From positions 11,594,001-11,658,000 of the forward strand of contig NW_027478168.1 of assembly GCF_051020975.1 (NCBI RefSeq): a stretch of 64,000 nt of DNA, written 5' to 3'. Positions within the stretch are counted from its first letter, which is position 1, and every line of letters begins with the position of its first letter. Positions 25,960-39,520 of the stretch are shown in pieces. The notes under the pieces are model-generated. The model had not been told where the DNA came from, did no database searches, and worked only from the letters and a program-made list of their open reading frames with translations. A program made the position numbers and the translations under genes. The stretch comes from Osmia lignaria lignaria. Lineage: Eukaryota; Arthropoda; Insecta; Hymenoptera; Megachilidae.

Positions 25960-27430
25960 CTTGTTGTTCTTCTTCTGCACAGCTAAACTGGAAGTGGCAT
26001 TTCCAGCTCGCAATAGTGCAGAGTTATCTCAAAGAAAGGGGCCACGGTGTTTCTGTATCTCTATTATGTTGGTGCGGCTTCGGAACTTTTAAATATTATG
26101 ATATATCTCGAGAACTACGCATCTGATCAAAAAATATCATACAACATAAAAAGTAGGAAACTTAATTCTCTACAAAAAAGGTCTCCTAACATTTTGCCAT
26201 AGCTCGCTTCGTTTCCGAGATATTTGCAGATTTATCTCAAGCGAAGGGGCCTGACGGACATATTTCGAGATATTTCTTCTTCTTGTTGTTCTTCTTCTGC
26301 ACAGCTAAGCTGGTAGTGGCATTTGCAGGTCGCAGTAGTGCAGAGTTATCTCAACGAAAGGGGCCACGGTGTTTCTGTATCTCTATTATGTTGGTGCGGC
26401 TTCGGAACTTTTAAATATCTCGATATATCTCGAAAACTACGCTTCTGATCAAAAAATATCATAGAACATAAATTATAGGAAACATAATTCTCTACAAAAA
26501 AGGTCTCTTAACATTTTGCCATAGCTCGCTTGGTTTCCGAGATATTTGCAGATTTATCTCAAGGGAAGGTGCCTGACGGACATATTTCGAGATATTTCTT
26601 CTTCTTGTTGTTCTTCTTCTGTACAGCTAAGCTGGAAGTAGCATTTGCAGGTCGCAATCGTGCAGAGTTATCTCAAAGAAAGGGGCCACGGTGTTTCTGT
26701 ATCTCTATTATGTTGGTGCGGCTTCGGAACTTTTAAATATCTTGATATATCTCGAGAACTACGCATCTGATCAAAAAATATCATAGAACATAAAAAGTAG
26801 GAAACTTAATTCTCTACAAAAAAGGTGTCTTAGCATTTTGCCATAGCTCGCTTCGTTTCCGAGATATTTGCAGATTTATCTCAAGGGAAGGGGCCTGACG
26901 GACATATTTTGAGACTTTTCTTCTTCTTGTTGTTCTTCTTCTGCACAGCTAAACTGGAAGTGGCATTTCCAGCTCGCAATAGTGCAGAGTTATCTCAAAG
27001 AAAGGGGCCACGGTGTTTCTGTATCTCTATTATGTTGGTGCGGCTTCGGAACTTTTAAATATCTTGATATATCTCGAGAACTACGCATCTGATCAAAAAA
27101 TATCATACAACATAAAAAGTAGGAAACTTAATTCTCTACAAAAAAGGTCTCTTAACATTTTGCCATAGCTCGCTTCGTTTTCGAGATATTTGCAGATTTA
27201 TCTCAAGGGAAGGTGCCTGACGGACATATTTCGAGATATTTCTTCTTCTTGTTGTTCTTCTTCTGCACAGCTAAGCTGGAAGTGGCATTTGCAGGTCGCA
27301 ATAGTGCAGAGTTATCTCAAAGAAAGGGGCCACGGTGTTTCTGTATCTCTATTATGTTGGTGCGGCTTCTGAACTTAAATATCTTCATATATCTCGAGAA
27401 CTACGCATCTGATCGAAAAATATCATAGAA
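25960..27430 (+). repeat. Six-monomer (1,930-bp) offset duplication in B1, copy 2
   Basis: This is the partner of 24030-25500, 1,930 bp downstream (five 322-bp units plus one 320-bp unit). After it the array continues into a GAAGCGAAG/GAACCGTTAAAT type monomer at 27510, whereas copy 1 continues into a CTCATGGGAAGG monomer at 25580. Confidence 0.8.
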
Positions 27431-27509
27431 CATAAATTGTAGGAAACATAATTCTCTACAAAAAAGGTCTCCTAACATTTTGCCATAGCTCGCTTCGTTT
27501 CCGAGATAT
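27190..27509 (+). repeat. 320-bp monomer, B1 subtype
   Basis: It has the same TT deletion and CTTCTGAAC/ATCTTCAT pair as the unit at 25260, with the AAATTGTAGG tail. It is followed by a GAACCGTTAAAT monomer. Confidence 0.95.
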
Positions 27510-30500
27510 TTGCAGATTTATCTCAAGCGAAGGGGCCTGACGGACATATTTCGAGATATTTCTTCTTCTTGTTGTTCTTCTTCTGCACAGCTAAGCTGGA
27601 AGTGGCATTTGCAGGTCGCAATAGTGCAGAGTTATCTCAAAGAAAGGGGCCACGGTGTTTCTGTATCTCTATTATGTTGGTGCGGCTTCGGAACCGTTAA
27701 ATATCTCGATATATCTCGAAAACTACGCTTCTGATCAAAAAATATCATAGAACATAAATTATAGGAAACGTAATTCTCTACAAAAAAGGTGTCTTAGCAT
27801 TTTGCCATAGCTCGCTTCGTTTCCGAGATATTTGCAGATTTATCTCAAGGGAAGGGGCCTGACGGACATATTTTGAGACTTTTCTTCTTCTTGTTGTTCT
27901 TCTTCTGCACAGCTAAACTGGAAGTGGCATTTCCAGCTCGCAATAGTGCAGAGTTATCTCAAAGAAAGGGGCCACGGTGTTTCTGTATCTCTATTATGTT
28001 GGTGCGGCTTCGGAACTTTTAAATATTATGATATATCTCGAGAACTACGCATCTGATCAAAAAATATCATAAAACATAAAAAGTAGGAAACTTAATTCGC
28101 TACAAAAAAGGTCTCTTAACATTTTGCCATAGCTCGCTTCGTTTCCGAGATATTTGCAGATTTATCTCAAGGGAAGGGGCCTGACGGACATATTTCGAGA
28201 TATTTCTTCTTCTTCTTGTTCTTCTTCTACACAGCTAAGCTGGAAGTGGCATTTGCAGCTCGCAATAGTGCAGAGTTATCTCAAAGAAAGGGGCCACGGT
28301 GTTTCTGTATCTCTATTATGTTGGTGCGGCTTCGGAACTTTTAAATATCTTGATATATCTTGAGAACTACGCATCTGATCAAAAAATATCATACAACATA
28401 AAAAGTAGGAAACTTAATTCTCTACAAAAAAGGTCTCTTAACGTTTTGCCATAGCTCGCTTCGTTTCCGAGATACTTGCAGATTCATCTCAAGGGAAGGG
28501 GCCTGACGGACATATTTCGAGATATTTCTTATTCTTGTTGTTCTTCTTCTGCACAGCTAAACTGGAAGTGGCATTTCCAGCTCGCAATAGTGCAGAGTTA
28601 TCTCAAAGAAAGGGGCCACGGTGTTTCTGTATCTCTATTATGTTGGTGCGGCTTCGGAACTTTTAAATATTATGATATATCTCGAGAACTACGCATCTGA
28701 TCAAAAAATATCATACAACATAAAAAGTAGGAAACTTAATTCTCTACAAAAAAGGTCTCTTAACATTTTGCCATAGCTCGCTTCGTTTCCGAGATACTTG
28801 CAGATTCATCTCAAGGGAAGGGGCCTGACGGACATATTTCGAGATATTTCTTATTCTTGTTGTTCTTCTTCTGCACAGCTAAACTGGAAGTGGCATTTCC
28901 AGCTCGCAATAGTGCAGAGTTATCTCAAAGAAAGGGGCCACGGTGTTTCTGTATCTCTATTATGTTGGTGCGGCTTCGGAACTTTTAAATATCTTGATAT
29001 ATCTTGAGAACTACGCATCTGATCATAAAATATCATACAACATAAAAAGTAGGAAACTTAATTCTCTACAAAAAAGGTCTCTTAACGTTTTGCCATAGCT
29101 CGCTTCGTTTCCGAGATACTTGCAGATTCATCTCACGGGAAGGGGCCTGACGGACATATTTCGAGATATTTCTTATTCTTGTTGTTCTTCTTCTGCACAG
29201 CTAAACTGGAAGTGGCATTTCCAGCTCGCAATAGTGCAGAGTTATCTCAAAGAAAGGGGCCACGGTGTTTCTGTATCTCTATTATGTTGGTGCGGCTTCG
29301 GAACTTTTAAATATTATGATATATCTCGAGAACTACGCATCTGATCAAAAAATATCATACAACATAAAAAGTAGGAAACTTAATTCTCTACAAAAAAGGT
29401 CTCTTAACATTTTGCCATAGCTCGCTTCGTTTCCGAGATATTTGCAGATTTATCTCAAGGGAAGGGGTCTGACGGACATATTTCGAGATATTTCTTATTC
29501 TTGTTGTTCTTCTTCTGCACAGCTAAGCTCGAAGTGGCATTTCCAGCTCGCAATAGTGCAGAGTTATCTCAAAGAAAGGGGCCACGGTGTTTCTGTATCT
29601 CTATTATGTTGGTGCGGCTTCGGAACTTTTAAATATCTTGATATATCTCGAGAACTACGCATCTGATCAAAAAATATCATAGAACATAAATTGTAGGAAA
29701 CATAATTCTCTACAAAAAAGGTCTCCTAACATTTTGCCATAGCTCGCTTGGTTTCCGAGATATTTGCAGATTTATCTCAAGCGAAGGGGCCTGACGGACA
29801 TATTTCGAGATATTTCTTCTTCTTGTTGTTCTTCTTCTGCACAGCTAAGCTGGAAGTGGCATTTGCAGGTCGCAATAGTGCAGAGTTATCTCCAAGAAAG
29901 GGGCCACGGTGTTTCTGTATCTCTATTATGTTGGTGCGGCTTCGGAACCGTTAAATATCTCGATATATCTCGAAAACTATGCTTCTGATCAAAAAATATC
30001 ATAGAACATAAATTATAGGGAACATAATTCTCTACAAAAAAGGTCTCTTAACATTTTGCCATAGCTCGCTTGGTTTCCGAGATATTTGCAGATTTATCTC
30101 AAGGGAAGGTGCCTGACGGACATATTTCGAGATATTTCTTCTTCTTGTTGTTCTTCTTCTGCACAGCTAAGCCGGAAGTAGCATTTGCAGGTCGCAATAG
30201 TGCAGAGTTATCTCAAAGAAAGGGGCCACGGTGTTTCTGTATCTCTATTATGTTGGTGCGGCTTCGGAACTTTTAAATATCTTGATATATCTCGAGAACT
30301 ACGCATCTGATCAAAAAATATCATAGAACATAAAAAGTAGGAAACTTAATTCTCTACAAAAAAGGTGTCTTAGCATTTTGCCATAGCTCGCTTCGTTTCC
30401 GAGATATTTGCAGATTTATCTCAAGGGAAGGGGCCTGACGGACATATTTTGAGACTTTTCTTCTTCTTGTTGTTCTTCTTCTGCACAGCTAAACTGGAAG

Positions 30501-30729
30501 TGGCATTTCCAGCTCGCAATAGTGCAGAGTTATCTCAAAGAAAGGGGCCACGGTGTTTCTGTATCTCTATTATGTTGGTGCGGCTTCGGAACTTTTAAAT
30601 ATCTTGATATATCTCGAGAACTACGCATCTGATCAAAAAATATCATACAACATAAAAAGTAGGAAACTTAATTCTCTACAAAAAAGGTCTCTTAACATTT
30701 TGCCATAGCTCGCTTCGTTTTCGAGATAT

Positions 30730-31693
30730 TTGCAGATTTATCTCAAGGGAAGGTGCCTGACGGACATATTTCGAGATATTTCTTCTTCTTGTTGTTCTTC
30801 TTCTGCACAGCTAAGCTGGAAGTGGCATTTGCAGGTCGCAATAGTGCAGAGTTATCTCAAAGAAAGGGGCCACGGTGTTTCTGTATCTCTATTATGTTGG
30901 TGCGGCTTCTGAACTTAAATATCTTCATATATCTCGAGAACTACGCATCTGATCGAAAAATATCATAGAACATAAATTGTAGGAAACATAATTCTCTACA
31001 AAAAAGGTCTCCTAACATTTTGCCATAGCTCGCTTCGTTTCCGAGATATTTGCAGATTTATCTCAAGCGAAGGGGCCTGACGGACATATTTCGAGATATT
31101 TCTTCTTCTTGTTGTTCTTCTTCTGCACAGCTAAACTGGAAGTGGCATTTCCAGCTCGCAATAGTGCAGAGTTATCTCAAAGAAAGGGGCCACGGTGTTT
31201 CTGTATCTCTGTTATGTTGGTGCGGCTTCGGAACTTTTAAATATTATGATATATCTCGAGAACTACGCATCTGATCAAAAAATATCATAAAACATAAAAA
31301 GTAGGAAACTTAATTCGCTACAAAAAAGGTCTCTTAACATTTTGCCATAGCTCGCTTCGTTTCCGAGATATTTGCAGATTTATCTCAAGGGAAGGGGCCT
31401 GACGGACATATTTCGAGATATTTCTTCTTCTTCTTGTTCTTCTTCTACACAGCTAAGCTGGAAGTGGCATTTCCAGCTCGCAATAGTGCAGAGTTATCTC
31501 AAAGAAAGGGGCCACGGTGTTTCTGTATCTCTATTATGTTGGTGCGGCTTCGGAACTTTTAAATATCTTGATATATCTCGAGAACTACGCATCTGATCAA
31601 AAAATATCATACAACATAAAAAGTAGGAAACTTAATTCTCTACAAAAAAGGTCTCTTAACATTTTGCCATAGCTCGCTTCGTTTTCGAGATAT
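30730..31693 (+). repeat. 964-bp trimer duplication, copy 1
   Basis: It comprises a 320-bp B1-subtype monomer (30730-31049), a unit combining CAAGCGAAGG with TTCCAGCTCGC and ATATTATGAT (31050), and a TTCTTCTTCTTGTTC unit (31372). The block repeats at once at 31694. Private to this copy are CTCTGTTATG at about 31,207 and TTCCAGCTCGC in the third unit, where copy 2 has TTGCAGCTCGC. Confidence 0.85.
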
Positions 31694-32657
31694 TTGCAGA
31701 TTTATCTCAAGGGAAGGTGCCTGACGGACATATTTCGAGATATTTCTTCTTCTTGTTGTTCTTCTTCTGCACAGCTAAGCTGGAAGTGGCATTTGCAGGT
31801 CGCAATAGTGCAGAGTTATCTCAAAGAAAGGGGCCACGGTGTTTCTGTATCTCTATTATGTTGGTGCGGCTTCTGAACTTAAATATCTTCATATATCTCG
31901 AGAACTACGCATCTGATCGAAAAATATCATAGAACATAAATTGTAGGAAACATAATTCTCTACAAAAAAGGTCTCCTAACATTTTGCCATAGCTCGCTTC
32001 GTTTCCGAGATATTTGCAGATTTATCTCAAGCGAAGGGGCCTGACGGACATATTTCGAGATATTTCTTCTTCTTGTTGTTCTTCTTCTGCACAGCTAAAC
32101 TGGAAGTGGCATTTCCAGCTCGCAATAGTGCAGAGTTATCTCAAAGAAAGGGGCCACGGTGTTTCTGTATCTCTATTATGTTGGTGCGGCTTCGGAACTT
32201 TTAAATATTATGATATATCTCGAGAACTACGCATCTGATCAAAAAATATCATAAAACATAAAAAGTAGGAAACTTAATTCGCTACAAAAAAGGTCTCTTA
32301 ACATTTTGCCATAGCTCGCTTCGTTTCCGAGATATTTGCAGATTTATCTCAAGGGAAGGGGCCTGACGGACATATTTCGAGATATTTCTTCTTCTTCTTG
32401 TTCTTCTTCTACACAGCTAAGCTGGAAGTGGCATTTGCAGCTCGCAATAGTGCAGAGTTATCTCAAAGAAAGGGGCCACGGTGTTTCTGTATCTCTATTA
32501 TGTTGGTGCGGCTTCGGAACTTTTAAATATCTTGATATATCTTGAGAACTACGCATCTGATCAAAAAATATCATACAACATAAAAAGTAGGAAACTTAAT
32601 TCTCTACAAAAAAGGTCTCTTAACGTTTTGCCATAGCTCGCTTCGTTTCCGAGATAC
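31694..32657 (+). repeat. 964-bp trimer duplication, copy 2
   Basis: It starts with the fourth 320-bp B1-subtype monomer (31694-32013), carrying the same CTTCTGAAC/ATCTTCAT pair. It ends in the unit at 32336, which has ATATCTTGAGAAC where copy 1 has ATATCTCGAGAAC. It then runs into the GATACTTGCAGATTC series. Confidence 0.85.
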
Positions 32658-35600
32658 TTGCAGATTCATCTCAAGGGAAGGGGCCTGACGGACATATTTC
32701 GAGATATTTCTTATTCTTGTTGTTCTTCTTCTGCACAGCTAAACTGGAAGTGGCATTTCCAGCTCGCAATAGTGCAGAGTTATCTCAAAGAAAGGGGCCA
32801 CGGTGTTTCTGTATCTCTATTATGTTGGTGCGGCTTCGGAACTTTTAAATATTATGATATATCTCGAGAACTACGCATCTGATCAAAAAATATCATACAA
32901 CATAAAAAGTAGGAAACTTAATTCTCTACAAAAAAGGTCTCTTAACATTTTGCCATAGCTCGCTTCGTTTCCGAGATATTTGCAGATTTATCTCAAGGGA
33001 AGGGGCCTGACGGACATATTTCGAGATATTTCATCTTCTTCTTGTTCTTCTTCTACACAGCTAAGCTGGAAGTGTCATTTGCAGCTCGCAATAGTGCAGA
33101 GTTATCTCAAAGAAAGGGGCCACGGTGTTTCTGTATCTCTATTATGTTGGTGCGGCTTCGGAACTTTTAAATATCTTGATATATCTCGAGAACTACGCAT
33201 CTGATCAAAAAATATCATACAACATAAAAAGTAGGAAACTTAATTCTCTACAAAAAAGGTCTCTTAACGTTTTGCCATAGCTCGCTTCGTTTCCGAGATA
33301 CTTGCAGATTCATCTCAAGGGAAGGGGCCTGACGGACATATTTCGAGATATTTCTTATTCTTGTTGTTCTTCTTCTGCACAGCTAAACTGGAAGTGGCAT
33401 TTCCAGCTCGCAATAGTGCAGAGTTATCTCAAAGAAAGGGGCCACGGTGTTTCTGTATCTCTATTATGTTGGTGCGGCTTCGGAACTTTTAAATATCTTG
33501 ATATATCTTGAGAACTACGCATCTGATCATAAAATATCATACAACATAAAAAGTAGGAAACTTAATTCTCTACAAAAAAGGTCTCTTAACGTTTTGCCAT
33601 AGCTCGCTTCGTTTCCGAGATACTTGCAGATTCATCTCACGGGAAGGGGCCTGACGGACATATTTCGAGATATTTCTTATTCTTGTTGTTCTTCTTCTGC
33701 ACAGCTAAACTGGAAGTGGCATTTCCAGCTCGCAATAGTGCAGAGTTATCTCAAAGAAAGGGGCCACGGTGTTTCTGTATCTCTATTATGTTGGTGCGGC
33801 TTCGGAACTTTTAAATATTATGATATATCTCGAGAACTACGCATCTGATCAAAAAATATCATACAACATAAAAAGTAGGAAACTTAATTCTCTACAAAAA
33901 AGGTCTCTTAACATTTTGCCATAGCTCGCTTCGTTTCCGAGATATTTGCAGATTTATCTCAAGGGAAGGGGTCTGACGGACATATTTCGAGATATTTCTT
34001 ATTCTTGTTGTTCTTCTTCTGCACAGCTAAGCTCGAAGTGGCATTTCCAGCTCGCAATAGTGCAGAGTTATCTCAAAGAAAGGGGCCACGGTGTTTCTGT
34101 ATCTCTATTATGTTGGTGCGGCTTCGGAACTTTTAAATATCTTGATATATCTCGAGAACTACGCATCTGATCAAAAAATATCATAGAACATAAATTGTAG
34201 GAAACATAATTCTCTACAAAAAAGGTCTCCTAACATTTTGCCATAGCTCGCTTGGTTTCCGAGATATTTGCAGATTTATCTCAAGCGAAGGGGCCTGACG
34301 GACATATTTCGAGATATTTCTTCTTCTTGTTGTTCTTCTTCTGCACAGCTAAGCTGGAAGTGGCATTTGCAGGTCGCAATAGTGCAGAGTTATCTCCAAG
34401 AAAGGGGCCACGGTGTTTCTGTATCTCTATTATGTTGGTGCGGCTTCGGAACCGTTAAATATCTCGATATATCTCGAAAACTATGCTTCTGATCAAAAAA
34501 TATCATAGAACATAAATTATAGGGAACATAATTCTCTACAAAAAAGGTCTCTTAACATTTTGCCATAGCTCGCTTGGTTTCCGAGATATTTGCAGATTTA
34601 TCTCAAGGGAAGGTGCCTGACGGACATATTTCGAGATATTTCTTCTTCTTGTTGTTCTTCTTCTGCACAGCTAAGCCGGAAGTAGCATTTGCAGGTCGCA
34701 ATAGTGCAGAGTTATCTCAAAGAAAGGGGCCACGGTGTTTCTGTATCTCTATTATGTTGGTGCGGCTTCGGAACTTTTAAATATCTTGATATATCTCGAG
34801 AACTACGCATCTGATCAAAAAATATCATAGAACATAAAAAGTAGGAAACTTAATTCTCTACAAAAAACGTATCTTAGCATTTTGCCATAGCTCGCTTCGT
34901 TTCCCAGATATTTGCAGATTTATCTCAAGGGAAGGGGCCTGACTGACATATTTTGAGACTTTTCTTCTTCTTGTTGTTCTTCTTCTGCACAGCTAAACTG
35001 GAAGTGGCATTTCCAGCTCGCAATAGTGCAGAGTTATCTCAAAGAAAGGGGCCACGGTGTTTCTGTATCTCTATTATGTTGGTGCGGCTTCGGAACTTTT
35101 AAATATCTTGATATATCTCGAGAACTACGCATCTGATCAAAAAATATCATACAACATAAAAAGTAGGAAACTTAATTCTCTACAAAAAAGGTCTCTTAAC
35201 ATTTTGCCATAGCTCGCTTCGTTTCCGAGATATTTGCAGATTTATCTCATGGGTAGGGGCCTGACGGACATATTTCGAGATATTTCTTCTTCTTGTTGTT
35301 CTTCTTCTGCACAGCTAAGCTGGAAGTGGCATTTGCAGCTCGCAATAGTGCAGAGTTATCTCAAAGAAAGGGGCCACGGTGTTTCTGTATCTCTATTATG
35401 TTGGTGCGGCTTCGGAACTTTTAAATATCTTGATATATCTCGAGAACTACGCATCTGATCAAAAAATATCATACAACATAAAAAGTAGGAAACTTAATTC
35501 TCTACAAAAAAGGTCTCTTAACATTTTGCCATAGCTCGCTTCGTTTCCGAGATATTTGCAGATTTATCTCAAGGGAAGGTGCCTGACGGACATATTTCGA

Positions 35601-38600
35601 GATATTTCTTCTTCTTGTTGTTCTTCTTCTGCACAGCTAAGCTGGAAGTAGCATTTGCAGGTCGCAATAGTGCAGAGTTATCTCAAAGAAAGGGGCCACG
35701 GTGTTTCTGTATCTCTATTATGTTGGTGCGGCTTCGGAACTTTTAAATATCTTGATATATCTCGAGAACTACGCATCTGATCAAAAAATATCATAGAACA
35801 TAAAAAGTAGGAAACTTAATTCTCTACAAAAAAGGTATCTTAGCATTTTGCCATAGCTCGCTTCGTTTCCGAGATATTTGCAGATTTATCTCAAGGGAAG
35901 GGGCCTGACGGACATATTTTGAGACTTTTCTTCTTCTTGTTGTTCTTCTTCTGCACAGCTAAGCTGGAAGTGGCATTTGCAGGTCGCAATAGTGCAGAGT
36001 TATCTCAAAGAAAGGGGCCACGGTGTTTCTGTATCTCTATTATGTTGGTGCGGCTTCGGAACTTTTAAATATCTTGATATATCTCGAGAACTACGCATCT
36101 GATCAAAAAATATCATACAACATAGAAAGTAGGAAACTTAATTCTCTACAAAAAAGGTCTCTTAACATTTTGCCATAGCTCGCTTCGTTTCCGAGATATT
36201 TGCAGATTTATCTCAAGGGAAGGGGCCTGACGGACATATTTCGAGATATTTCTTCTTCTTCTTGTTCTTCTTCTACACAGCTAAGCTGGAAGTGGCATTT
36301 GCAGCTCGCAATAGTGCAGAGTTATCTCAAAGAAAGGGGCCACGGTGTTTCTGTATCTCTATTATGTTGGTGCGGCTTCGGAACTTTTAAATATCTTGAT
36401 ATATCTCGAGAACTACGCATCTGATCAATAAATATCATACAACATAAAAAGTAGGACACTTAATTCTCTACAAAAAAGGTCGCTTAACATTTTGCCATAG
36501 CTCGATTCGTTTCCGAGATATTTGCAGATTTATCTCAAGGGAAGGTGCCTGACGGACATATTTCGAGATATTTCTTCTTCTTGTTGTTCTTCTTCTGCAC
36601 AGCTAAGCTGGAAGTGGCATTTGCAGGTAGCAATAGTGCAGAGTTATCTCAACGAAAGGGGCCACGGTGTTTCTGTATCTCTATTATGTTGGTGCGGCTT
36701 CGGAACTTTTAAATATCTCGATATATCTCGAAAACTACGCTTCTGATCAAAAAATATCATAGAACATAAATTATAGGAAACATAATTCTCTACAAAAAAG
36801 GTCTCTTAACATTTTGCCATAGCTCGCTTGGTTTCCGAGATATTTGCAGATTTATCTCAAGGGAAGGTGCCTGACGGACATATTTCGAGATATTTCTTCT
36901 TCTTGTTGTTCTTCTTCTGCACAGCTAAGCTGGAAGTAGCATTTGCAGGTCGCAATCGTGCAGAGTTATCTCAAAGAAAGGGGCCACGGTGTTTCTGTAT
37001 TTCTATTATGTTGGTGCGGCTTCGGAACTTTTAAATATCTTGATATATCTCGAGAACTACGCATCTGATCAAAAAATATCATAGAACATAAAAAGTAGGA
37101 AACTTAATTCTCTACAAAAAAGGTCTCTTAACATTTTGCAATAGCTCGCTTCGTTTCCGAGATATTTGCAGATTTATCTCAAGGGAAGAGGCCTGACGGA
37201 CATATTTCGAGATATTTCTTCTTCTTGTTGTTCTTCTTCTGCACAGCTAAGCTGGAAGTGGCATTTACAGCTCGCAATAGTGCAGAGTTATCTCAAAGAA
37301 AGGGGCCACGGTGTTTCTGTATCTCTATTATGTTGGTGCGGCTTCGGAACTTTTAAATATCTTGATATATCTCGAGAACTACGCATCTGATCAAAAAATA
37401 TCATAGAACATAAAAAGTAGGAAACTTAATTCTCTACAAAAAAGGTCTCTTAACATTATGCCATAGCTTGCTTCGTTTCCGAGATATTTGCTGATTTATC
37501 TCAAGGGAAGGGGCCTGACGGACATATTTCGAGATATTTCTTCTTCTTGTTGTTCTTCTTCTGCACAGCTAAGCTGGAAGTGGCATTTGCGGCTCGCACT
37601 AGTGCAGAGATATCTGAAAGAAAGGGGCCACGGTGTTTCTGTATCTCTATTATGTTGGTGCGGCTTCGGAACTTTTAAATATCACGATATATCTCGAAAA
37701 CTACGCTTCTGATCAAAAAATATCATAGAACATAAATTGTAGGAAACACAATTCTCTACAAAAAAGGTCTCTTAACATTTTGCCATAGCTCGCTTCGTTT
37801 CCGAGATATTTGCAGATTTATCTCAAGGGAAGGGGCCTGACGGACATATTTCGAGATATTTCTTCTTCTTGTTGTTCTTCTTCTGCACAGCTAAGCTGGA
37901 AGTGGCATTTGCAGCTCGCAATAGTGCAGAGTTATCTCAAAGAAAGGGGCCACGGTGTTTCTGTATCTCTATTATGTTGGTGCGGCTTCGGAACTTTTAA
38001 ATATCTTGATATATCTCGGGAACTACGCATCTGATAAAAAAATATCATAGAACATAAAAAGTAGGAAACTTAATTCTCTACAAATAAAGTCTCTTAACAT
38101 TTTGCCATAGCTCGCTTCGTTTCCGAGATATTTGCAGATTTATCTCAAGGAAAGGGGCCTGACGGACATATTTCGAGATATTTCTTCTTCTTGTTGTTCT
38201 TCTTCTGCACAGCTAAGCTGGAAGTGGCATTTGCAGCTCGCAATAGTGCAGACTTATCTCAAAGAATGGGGCCACGGTGTTTCTGTATCTCTATTATGTT
38301 GGTGCGGCTTCGGAACTTTTAAATATCTCGATATATCTCGAAAACTACGCTTCTGATCAAAAAATATCATAGAACATAACTTGTATGAAACATAATTCTC
38401 TACAAAAGAGGTCTCTTAACATTTTGCCATAGCTCGCTTCGTTTCCGAGATATTTGCAGATATATCTCAAGGGAAGGGGCCTGACGGACATATTTCGAGA
38501 TATTTCTTCTTCTTGTTGTTCTTCTTCTGCACAGCTAAACTGGAAGTGGCATTTCCAGCTCGCAATAGTGCAGAGTTATCTCAAAGAAAGGGGCCACGGT

Positions 38601-39520
38601 GTTTCTGTATCTCTATTATGTTGGTGCGGCTTCGGAACTTTTAAATATCTTGATATATCTCGAGAACTACGCATCTGATCAAAAAATATCATAGAACATA
38701 AAAAATAGGAAACTTAATTCTCTACAAAAAAGGTCTCTTAACATTTTGCAATAGCTCGCTTCGTTTCCGAGATATTTGCAGATTTATCTCAAGGGAAGGA
38801 GCATGTCGGACATATTTCGAGATATTTCTTCTTCTTGTTGTTCTTCTTCTGCACAGCTAAACTGCAAGTGGCATTTGCAGCTCGCAATAGTGCAGAGTTA
38901 TCTCAAAGAAAGGGGCCACGGTGTTTCTGTATCTCTATTATGTTGGTGCGGCTTCGGAACTTTTAAATATCTCGATATATCTCGAGAACTACGCATCTGA
39001 TCAAAAAATATCATAGAACATAAAAAGTAGGAAACTTAATTCTCTACAAACAAAGTCTCTTAACATTTTGCCATAGCTCGCTTCGTTTCCGAGATATTTG
39101 CAGATTTATCTCAAGGGAAGGGGCCTGACGGACATATTTCGAGATATTTCTTCTTCTTGTTGTTCTTCTTCTGCACAGCTAAGCTGGAAGTGGCATTTGC
39201 AGCTCGCAATAGTGCAGAGTTATCTGAAAGAAAGGGGCCACGGTGTTTCTGTATCTCTATTATGTTGGTGCGGGTTCGGAACTTTTAAATATCTCGATAT
39301 ATCTCGAGAACTACGTATCTGATCAAAAAATATCATAGAACATAAAAAGTAGGAAACTTAATTCTCTACAAAAAAGGTCTCTTAACATTTTGCCATAGCT
39401 CGCTTCGTTTCCGAGATATTTGCAGATTTATCTCAAGGGAAGGGGCCTGACGGACATATTTCGAGATATTTCTTCTTCTTGTTGTTCTTCTTCTGCACAG
39501 CTAAGCTGGAAGTGGCATTT

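Larger units (their letters stand above)
23285..27785 (+). repeat. Long-range B segment also present in B2, copy 1
   Basis: From GGTATCTTAGCATTTTGCC with CACTTCGTTCCC near 23,285 to GGAAACGTAATTC near 27,770, monomer order matches 49,681-53,860. There is one exception: the 320-bp unit at 25260 has no partner, so the offset changes from 26,396 to 26,076 bp. Shared private variants include GATCAAAAAATATGATAG (24,851 and 51,247) and CAAAGTAGGGAAC. Confidence 0.85.
21396..36843 (+). repeat. Block B1: B-type monomer domain
   Basis: This block is characterised by TTCCAGCTCGC or GCAGGTCGC middles, AACGTTTTGCC with GATACTTGCAGATTC units (22040, 22362, 23972, 28476, 28798, 29120, 32658, 33302, 33624), TTTTGAGACTTTTC units (23650, 24938, 26868, 27832, 30408), GAACCGTTAAAT units (23006, 27510, 29764, 34268), ATATTATGAT ends and four 320-bp units. 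Its right end, 36522-36843, is a monomer with CTCAACGAAAGG and CGAAAACTACGC that leads into the B/A junction unit. Confidence 0.8.
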
